A program made the translations under genes and the position numbers. Below are positions 58,031 to 64,000 of a stretch of 64,000 bases of DNA, one piece after another. The DNA comes from Aureimonas sp. Leaf324 (GTDB taxonomy: Bacteria; Pseudomonadota; Alphaproteobacteria; Rhizobiales; Rhizobiaceae). The stretch spans positions 526,563-590,562 of the forward strand of contig NZ_LMOH01000001.1 of NCBI RefSeq assembly GCF_001423245.1, read 5' to 3'. Within the stretch, counting starts at the first letter, position 1; each line of letters begins with the position of its first letter. The notes under the pieces are model-generated. The model was not told the origin of the DNA, did not search any database, and saw only the letters and a program-made list of their open reading frames with translations.

Positions 58031-58437
58031 TGGTCGGCTTCGGCTGGAGCGCCACCGAACCCGTGCATGCGGATCGCCCATTGCAAGCCGATGGTTGCGC
58101 CCTTCAACGGCTGCAGGAGTACGAGCGAGAGAACGAGCGTCACGGGAATCCAGATCGCCAGATGGGCGGCGAGCGAAAGATCGGCCCAGGTCTCCGCCCC
58201 CATGAAGAGGGCGACGACGATGTGACCAACGATGAAGACCGTCAGATATGGAGGGAGATCGTCGGCCCGATGGTGCGAATATTCTTCGCCGCACCGGTCG
58301 CATCGATCGACGCTCTTCAGGAACCCGCGAAAGAGCTTACCCTTGCCGCAGTGCGGGCAGCGCATGCGAAACCCTCGCGCCATCGACAGGAGAATACCGC
58401 GGGGTTCGAGCTCTCCTGATTCGTCCGGTGCGCTCAT
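58027..58437 (-). CDS. DUF983 membrane protein with a zinc-ribbon-like head
   Basis: A 136-residue protein. The N-terminal cytosolic part has two CxxC pairs, Cys27/Cys30 (RCPHCGKGKLF) and Cys46/Cys49 (RCDRCGEEYSHH), likely binding zinc, followed by two transmembrane helices (about 65-85 and 90-115). This is the DUF983 signature (RCPxCxxGxLF, YSxHRADDxPPYxT). Function is unknown. It overlaps rnr by four bases (ATGA) at the start and the NUDIX gene at the end. Confidence 0.9.
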   Translation of the reverse strand: MSAPDESGELEPRGILLSMARGFRMRCPHCGKGKLFRGFLKSVDRCDRCGEEYSHHRADDLPPYLTVFIVGHIVVALFMGAETWADLSLAAHLAIWIPVTLVLSLVLLQPLKGATIGLQWAIRMHGFGGAPAEADH

Positions 58438-60707
58438 CGCTTCCCTCTTACCTTGCCGGCGACGTTCTTGGCTCGGAACGGACGATCCGGCCTGCGGGCA
58501 CGGGGCCGCGCCTTGTGGAACGAGGCGGTCGTGCCCGGCAGCTCTCGGGCTTCGGTCAGCATCTCGAATCGCATCGCGCCGGATAGCGGCGCGGCCTCGA
58601 CGAGCTTTACCTCCACCGTGTCACCGAGCCGGTAGCCCAGCCGCGTTCGCTCGCCCACGAGCGTGTGCGCGGCCTCGTCGTAGTGGAAGTAGTCGCGCCC
58701 AAGCGTCGAGATCGGCACGAAGCCGTCCGCACCATAGCTCGGCAATCGAACGAAGAGGCCGGCGCGAGTGACGCCAGTGATCCGACCTTCGAACTCCTCG
58801 CCTAGGCGCCCGGCGAGATGCTGAGCGATCAGCCGATCGACGGTGTCGCGTTCAGCCGCCATGGCGCGGCGCTCGGCCTGGCTGATCTCATCGGCCGTCT
58901 TTTCGAGTTCCTCTTCCTCGACCTGCGTCATGCCGCCCGCACCCAGGCGCAGCGCCTTGACCAGCGCGCGATGGACGACGAGATCGGCGTAGCGGCGGAT
59001 TGGCGAGGTGAAGTGCGCGTAGCGCATGAGATTCAGGCCGAAGTGGCCGATGTTCTCCGGCGAATAGTTCGCCTGGCTCTGCGAGCGCAACACCACCTCG
59101 TTGACGAGGCTTTCGTGCTCGGTGCCGCGCACCGCCTTCAGAATGCCGTTGAAATGGGCCGGCCGGAGGTTGCCGCTCTTGGCCAGCGGCAGATCCAGTG
59201 TGCGCAGGAAATCGCGCAGCGACTCCATCTTGGCGAGCGAGGGCGTGTCGTGCGCACGGTAGATCAGAGCCTGCTTGTACCGCTCAAGCGTCTCGGCCGC
59301 GGCGACGTTGGCCTGGATCATCATCTCCTCGATCAGGCGATGCGCGTCGAGCCGGTCGGGCACCACGACGCGATCGACCTGACCCTCGCCGTTCAGCAGG
59401 ATCTTGCGTTCGGGCAGATCGAGGTCGAGGGGCTGGCGATCGCTGCGCGCGCTGACCAGGGCTCCGTAAGCCGCCCAAAGCGGACGCAGGACGGCTTCGA
59501 CAATCGCGGGCGCCACGCCGTTGTCGCGCCCGTCGATCGCCGCCTGGGCTTCTTCATAGGAAAGCTTGGCATGCGAGCGCATCATGATGCGAAAGAAGGT
59601 GTGCGTGCGCTTCTGCCCCTGCGCGTCGAACACCATGCGCACGGCCAGCGCGGGGCGGTCTACACCCTCGCGCAGCGAGCACAGGTCGTTGGAGATGCGC
59701 TCCGGCAGCATCGGAACGACCCGGTCGGGGAAATAGACCGAGTTGCCGCGCAGCCGCGCCTCGGCGTCGAGCTTGGTGCCGGGCCGCACGTACCAGGAGA
59801 CGTCCGCGATCGCGACGGTGACGATATGGCCGCCGGGGTTGGCAGGGTCCTCGTCCGGCTTGGCATGCACGGCGTCGTCGTGGTCCTTCGCATCGCGCGG
59901 GTCGATGGTGACGAGAGCGAGGTCGCGCCAGTCGTCCCGGTCCTCCATCGTGGCGGAGCCGGCGCGCTCGGCCTCGGCCATCACGGCCTGAGGGAAGACG
60001 TGCGGAATGGAATGCGCGTGCAGCGCGATCGTCGAGATCGCTCGTTCCGTCGCCATCGACCCGATCACGTCGGCGATCGAGCCCGTCGGAAGACCGCGAC
60101 GCTGGTGCTCGGCGGGTTCGACCTCGACGAGATCGCCGTCCTCGGCATCGCGCGTCGCACCCGGCGGGATCATGTATTCGAGCTGGCGGCGCTCGACGGG
60201 CTCGACCCGGCCACCGCCGCCGGGCGTCTTTCGGAAGATACCGATGGCGCGGGCCGTCCGGCGTTCGAGCTTGCGGATGACCTTGGCGCTCGGTCCCGCA
60301 TCGCCCTCGTAGGTGAGTTCGGCCAGCACCCGGTCGCCGATGCCGACGGCAGGCCCGGACGAAGCGCCGCGCAGGGCGAAGCGGGGGCGGGGGCCGCGCT
60401 CGTCCTCGTCCCAACCGGTGGGATCGGCGAGGAGACCGCCGTCGGCGTCGCGAGCGCGGATCTCGAGCACGCCGACCGTCGGCAACTCGCCCGGGCGACG
60501 ATAGCTCTTGCGCCCGCCCTCAAGCAGTCCTTCCGATTGAAGGTCGGCGAGGATGTCCTTCAGGACGTAGCGCTCGTCTCCCTTGACGCCGAACGCCTTG
60601 GCGAGATCGCGCTTCGTGGCGCGACCCGGGTTTTCGGCGAGGAAGCGGAGCACCGCCTCCCGGCTCAGCGAGCGCGTTTCTCCGTCGGTTCTCGCTCGCT
60701 TCGCCAT
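58434..60707 (-). CDS. rnr: Ribonuclease R
   Basis: A 757-residue 3'-to-5' exoribonuclease of the RNB family, able to degrade structured RNA. In order: an N-terminal winged-helix-like region (about 15-65), cold-shock domains, the RNB catalytic domain with the Mg-binding aspartates in TIDPRDAKDHDDAVHA (about 270), and a C-terminal S1 domain followed by an Arg/Lys-rich tail. It starts five bases after topA stops, so it is cotranscribed with it. Confidence 0.95.
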   Translation of the reverse strand: MAKRARTDGETRSLSREAVLRFLAENPGRATKRDLAKAFGVKGDERYVLKDILADLQSEGLLEGGRKSYRRPGELPTVGVLEIRARDADGGLLADPTGWDEDERGPRPRFALRGASSGPAVGIGDRVLAELTYEGDAGPSAKVIRKLERRTARAIGIFRKTPGGGGRVEPVERRQLEYMIPPGATRDAEDGDLVEVEPAEHQRRGLPTGSIADVIGSMATERAISTIALHAHSIPHVFPQAVMAEAERAGSATMEDRDDWRDLALVTIDPRDAKDHDDAVHAKPDEDPANPGGHIVTVAIADVSWYVRPGTKLDAEARLRGNSVYFPDRVVPMLPERISNDLCSLREGVDRPALAVRMVFDAQGQKRTHTFFRIMMRSHAKLSYEEAQAAIDGRDNGVAPAIVEAVLRPLWAAYGALVSARSDRQPLDLDLPERKILLNGEGQVDRVVVPDRLDAHRLIEEMMIQANVAAAETLERYKQALIYRAHDTPSLAKMESLRDFLRTLDLPLAKSGNLRPAHFNGILKAVRGTEHESLVNEVVLRSQSQANYSPENIGHFGLNLMRYAHFTSPIRRYADLVVHRALVKALRLGAGGMTQVEEEELEKTADEISQAERRAMAAERDTVDRLIAQHLAGRLGEEFEGRITGVTRAGLFVRLPSYGADGFVPISTLGRDYFHYDEAAHTLVGERTRLGYRLGDTVEVKLVEAAPLSGAMRFEMLTEARELPGTTASFHKARPRARRPDRPFRAKNVAGKVRGKR

Positions 60708-60712
60708 CTCGT

Positions 60713-63436
60713 TCAGTCCGCCTTCGCCTTCGCCTTGGCCTGCGCGGCCGGCTTCCTCGGTGCGGCGGGCTTTTTCGCCTCGCCTGTCTTGGCGGCCGCC
60801 GCGCGGCGCACCGCAGGCTTCTTCGCGCCGTCCTCGCCGTCCGCCTTGGCGGCCTTCGTCGCCTTCTTCGCCGGCGCCTTCTTGACCTTGGTGCCGGTCT
60901 TTTCCGCGCGCTCGTTGAGGATCTGGATCGCTTCTTCGAGCGTCACGCTGGCCGGGTCCTTGCCGCGCGGCAGCGTGGCGTTGACCTTGCCGGCGTTCAC
61001 GTAGGGACCGAAGCGCCCCTCGCGCACCGTGATCGGCCCACCGATCGTCGGATGCTCGCCGAGCGTCGCGAGCGCTGCCGGCGTCGAACGCCCGCGCGGC
61101 CCACGCTCCTTCTTCTCGGCGATCACTGTCACCGCGCGGTTGAGCCCGACGGTCAGCACGTCCTCGATCGACTCGAGGTTTGCATAGGCACCGTCGTGCT
61201 GGAGGAACGGTCCGTACCGGCCGAGACCGGCGAGGATCGGCTTGCCGGTTTCCGGGTGCAGACCCACCTCGCGCGGCAGCGACAGGAGTTGGAGCGCCTT
61301 CTCGAAGTCGATGTCGGCGACCTGCCAGCCCTTGGGCAAGGACGAACGCTTCGCCTCCTTGCCGTCTCCGCGCTGGACATAGGGGCCGAAGCGGCCCGAG
61401 CGAAGGGTCACCGGCTCGCCCGTGTCTGGGTCCGAGCCGAGATCCTTCGGCTCGTTCAGACCGCCGTCACCGTCGACGCCCTCGGCCTGAAGGTTCGAGC
61501 CGAGCTGACGCGTGAACCCGCACTCGGGGTAGTTCGAGCAGCCGACGAAGGCACCGAACTTGCCGAGCTTCAGGCTAAGCCGGCCTTCCCCGCAGCGCGG
61601 GCAGGCGCGGGGGTCCGTGCCGTCGCCCTTGTCGGGGAAGACAAGCGGCGCCAGTTCCTCGTTCAGCGCGTCCAGCACGTCTGTGACGCGCAGCTCCTTG
61701 GTGCCGTCGACCTGAGCCGAGAAGTCACGCCAGAAGTCGCGCAGGACGTCCTTCCACGCCAGTTCGCCCGCGGAGATGCCGTCGAGCTTGCCTTCGAGAT
61801 CGGCCGTGAAGTCGTACTCGACGTAGCGCTCGAAGAAATTGTGCAGGAAGGCCGTCACCAGCCGACCCTTCGAATCGGGCAGGAGCTTGCGCTTGTCCTG
61901 GACGATGTACTCGCGGTCCTGCAGCGTCTGGAGCGTCGCGGCGTAGGTCGAGGGGCGCCCGATGCCGAGTTCTTCCATCCGCTTGATCAGCGACGCTTCG
62001 GAATAGCGCGGCGGGGGCTCGGTGAAGTGCTGCGTCGGGTCGACCGACAGGCGCTTCAGCGGATCGTTCGCCCCGATCTCGGGCAGGCGGGCGCTCTCGT
62101 CCTCTTCCTCCGGCGTTTCGGTCGGCGCCTTGGAGTCGTCGCGGTGGTCCTGGTAGGCGCCGATGAATCCGTCGAAGCGGATGACAGAGCCGGTCGCGCG
62201 CAGCATCGCCTTGCGGCCCGCACCCGTTGCCTCGATTTCGGCCGTGGTCCGCTCGATCTCGGCCGAGGCCATCTGGCTGGCGATCGCCCGCTTCCAGATC
62301 AGGTCGTAGAGACGCGCCTGATCGCGTTCGAGGAACTTCTCCATTTCCTTCGGGTGACGATCGAAGCTCGTCGGGCGGATGGCCTCGTGAGCTTCCTGTG
62401 CGTTCTTCGCCTTGGTCGAGTAGAGCCGCGGCTTCTCCGGCACGTAGCGGCCGCCGAAGGTCTTGCCGATCGCGCTGCGCGCGTCGTCGATCGCTTCGGG
62501 CGCCATCTGGACGCCGTCCGTTCGCATGTAGGTGATGAGACCGACCGTCTCGCCGCCGATGTCCATGCCCTCGTAGAGACGCTGGGCGATCTGCATGGTG
62601 CGCGACGCGCCGAAGCCGAGCTTGGCGGATGCCGCCTGCTGGAGGCTCGACGTCGTGAACGGCGGCGATGGGTTGCGGCGGGTGGGCTTGGCTTCGACCG
62701 AGAGGGCCTTGAACGACGCACCGTTCAGCATGTCCCGGATTTCGAAGGCCCGCGCTTCGTTGCCGATCGACAGACGCTGCAGCTTCTCGCCGTCGAACGC
62801 GGTCAGCCGCGCGATGAAGTCCTCGCCCCGCGGCGTCGAAAGGCGCGCTGCGATCTGCCAGTATTCGTCGGTCTTGAAGCGCTCGATCTCCGCTTCCCGG
62901 TCGCAGACGAGGCGCAGCGCCACCGACTGGACGCGGCCGGCCGAGCGCGCACCCGGCAGCTTGCGCCAGAGCACCGGCGACAGCGTGAAGCCGACGAGGT
63001 AGTCCAGTGCGCGCCGGGCGAGGTAGGCGTCCACAAGCGGGACGTCGATCTCGCGCGGGTTCGCCATCGCGTCCAGCACAGCCTTCTTGGTGATGGCGTT
63101 GAAGACGACGCGGCTGACCGGCTTGTCCTTGATGACCTTCTTCTGCTGGAGAACCTCCAGCACGTGCCAGGAAATGGCTTCGCCTTCGCGATCCGGGTCG
63201 GTCGCGAGGATCAGCCCATCGGCCCCTTTTACGGCCTGCGCGATCTCGGTCAGACGCTTCTGCGAGGGCTTGTCGACCTCCCAGTCCATGGCGAAGTCGT
63301 CGTCCGGACGCACGGAACCGTCCTTGGGCGGCAGGTCGCGCACATGGCCGAAAGAGGCGAACACCTTGTAGTTGCTGCCAAGGTATTTGTTGATCGTCTT
63401 CGCTTTTGCCGGCGACTCGACGATAACGACTTCCAT
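60713..63436 (-). CDS. topA: DNA topoisomerase I
   Basis: A 907-residue type IA topoisomerase that relaxes negative supercoils. The Toprim domain has Glu7 (VIVESPAKAKT) and Asp80/Asp82/Glu84 (TDPDREGE). The catalytic tyrosine is Tyr303 (LITYMRTDG). One four-cysteine zinc ribbon (about 612-640; CPRCGEGRLSLKLGKFGAFVGC region) is followed by several C-terminal topoisomerase repeats and a Lys/Ala-rich tail that should bind DNA. I chose ATG 63436, which gives the canonical MEVVIVESP N-terminus, over a longer frame from 63493. Confidence 0.96.
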   Translation of the reverse strand: MEVVIVESPAKAKTINKYLGSNYKVFASFGHVRDLPPKDGSVRPDDDFAMDWEVDKPSQKRLTEIAQAVKGADGLILATDPDREGEAISWHVLEVLQQKKVIKDKPVSRVVFNAITKKAVLDAMANPREIDVPLVDAYLARRALDYLVGFTLSPVLWRKLPGARSAGRVQSVALRLVCDREAEIERFKTDEYWQIAARLSTPRGEDFIARLTAFDGEKLQRLSIGNEARAFEIRDMLNGASFKALSVEAKPTRRNPSPPFTTSSLQQAASAKLGFGASRTMQIAQRLYEGMDIGGETVGLITYMRTDGVQMAPEAIDDARSAIGKTFGGRYVPEKPRLYSTKAKNAQEAHEAIRPTSFDRHPKEMEKFLERDQARLYDLIWKRAIASQMASAEIERTTAEIEATGAGRKAMLRATGSVIRFDGFIGAYQDHRDDSKAPTETPEEEDESARLPEIGANDPLKRLSVDPTQHFTEPPPRYSEASLIKRMEELGIGRPSTYAATLQTLQDREYIVQDKRKLLPDSKGRLVTAFLHNFFERYVEYDFTADLEGKLDGISAGELAWKDVLRDFWRDFSAQVDGTKELRVTDVLDALNEELAPLVFPDKGDGTDPRACPRCGEGRLSLKLGKFGAFVGCSNYPECGFTRQLGSNLQAEGVDGDGGLNEPKDLGSDPDTGEPVTLRSGRFGPYVQRGDGKEAKRSSLPKGWQVADIDFEKALQLLSLPREVGLHPETGKPILAGLGRYGPFLQHDGAYANLESIEDVLTVGLNRAVTVIAEKKERGPRGRSTPAALATLGEHPTIGGPITVREGRFGPYVNAGKVNATLPRGKDPASVTLEEAIQILNERAEKTGTKVKKAPAKKATKAAKADGEDGAKKPAVRRAAAAKTGEAKKPAAPRKPAAQAKAKAKAD

Positions 63437-63560
63437 GAGCGGACGATCCTGGGGAACGGGGCGGGCGCGAACGGGGACCGCCGAGAACTTCAAGCTTCGC
63501 TCACATGGACAGGCCGGACGCGCGGGTCAACCCCGCCCCTCTGCCCAAGCCCTCTCCGGG

Positions 63561-64000
63561 TCAGGGCAGGAGACTGAGACGTCCGCCACTGTGGCGTTCG
63601 AGCCGACCGGCGAGATCGAGTTCGAGAAGAACGACCTGCGCCGCGCTCCACTCGACCTCGGCATGGGCGACGAGATCGTCCAGTGAGACGGGTGTCGTGC
63701 TGAGCGCGCGAACGAGACGCGACCGCTCGTCATCGCCCGGCTCGTCGAATCGATCGTCGGGCGCGGACTCCGCGAACAGGCCGTGGCGCGCGACGGAGCG
63801 GTCATCCAGCGGGGCGAGCGCGTCGAGAATGTCGGTGGGGTCCGTGACCAGCATCGCGCCGTCCTTGATCAGAGCGTTGCACCCGGCCGACTTCGCATCC
63901 AGCGGCGAGCCCGGCACCGCGAACAGGAGACGGCCGAGTTCACCCGCGAGGCGGGCGCTGATCAGCGTGCCCGAGCGCATCGCGGCCTCGACCACGAGGA
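63561..64000 (-). CDS. dprA: DNA-processing protein DprA/Smf (3' part only)
   Basis: The frame is open to the window edge, so the 5' part lies outside. The visible 145 residues start inside the Rossmann-like DprA core (LVVEAAMRSGTLISARLAGELGR, LFAVPGSPLDAKSAGCNALIKDGA) and end with the winged-helix-like C-terminal domain (about the last 65 residues). DprA loads RecA on single-stranded DNA during natural transformation. It is upstream of topA on the same strand, the normal Rhizobiales order, separated by 124 bases. Confidence 0.93.
   Translation of the reverse strand, partial: LVVEAAMRSGTLISARLAGELGRLLFAVPGSPLDAKSAGCNALIKDGAMLVTDPTDILDALAPLDDRSVARHGLFAESAPDDRFDEPGDDERSRLVRALSTTPVSLDDLVAHAEVEWSAAQVVLLELDLAGRLERHSGGRLSLLP

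Noticed and set aside
63453-63473. GAAC pair upstream of topA
   Set aside because: The spacing is eleven bases, so it is not a LexA box.
61052-63577. An open frame of 841 codons antisense to topA
   Set aside because: Same codon-bias effect; low-complexity Arg/Leu/Asp-rich product with no domain opposite a certain gene.

Overview
The window is GC-rich, densely coded chromosomal DNA from an alphaproteobacterium, most likely of the order Hyphomicrobiales (Rhizobiales). The indicators are a nuoA-N cluster whose NuoE has a long C-terminal extension, a free-standing NDUFS4-type complex I subunit, DivK, DUF1467 and DUF3572 proteins, a short ProRS with a separate YbaK-type editing protein, and GAAC-N7-GAAC LexA boxes. 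I see no insertion sequence, prophage, plasmid gene or CRISPR array. The placement at family level is inference.

Layout: (1) 1-4376: the 3' end of recJ, tRNA-Glu, an M15-like lipoprotein, gloA, a double cold-shock-domain protein, a DUF192 protein, tRNA-Pro, an NDUFS4-like subunit and tRNA-Arg. (2) 4690-5748: a ROK-type sugar kinase whose halves appear in swapped order (a circular permutation). (3) 5783-26200: a block of about 20 kb for glycine betaine catabolism. It holds gbcAB (betaine to dimethylglycine), a GlxA/AraC regulator, a ProVWX-type ABC importer, a run soxB-soxD-soxA-soxG-sdaA-fdhA on the minus strand, a second GlxA-type regulator, and purU plus a dimethylglycine-dehydrogenase-like protein on the plus strand. 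The enzymes form one route: betaine, dimethylglycine, sarcosine, glycine, serine, pyruvate, with the released one-carbon units handled by FdhA (formaldehyde) and PurU (10-formyl-THF). A 29-position motif (28 of 29 identical) lies upstream of both soxB and purU in the same orientation, and related half-sites lie upstream of the importer. (4) 26236-26901: a terminator, tRNA-Val and two nearly identical tRNA-Asp genes. (5) 27199-42729: the complete complex I operon nuoABCDEFGHIJKLMN, with two small unassigned frames (between nuoC/nuoD and nuoF/nuoG), then birA, rnj (RNase J) and a DUF1467 membrane protein. (6) 46024-53936: proS, lolC/E and lolD, then dnaE, the replicative polymerase. (7) 53945-64000: a HAD-like protein, DUF3572 and divK, then a minus-strand block dprA (partial)-topA-rnr-DUF983-NUDIX-MFS, and monocistronic rpmG.

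The most interesting item is just upstream of dnaE. Two tandem perfect GAAC-N7-GAAC SOS boxes (50101-50134) sit directly in front of a well-primed 27-codon gene for a single-pass membrane peptide. This resembles the SOS-induced cell-division inhibitor SidA of Caulobacter. Other leads are the permuted ROK kinase, the shared operator of the betaine regulon, and the extra small frames and long NuoE tail in the nuo operon.
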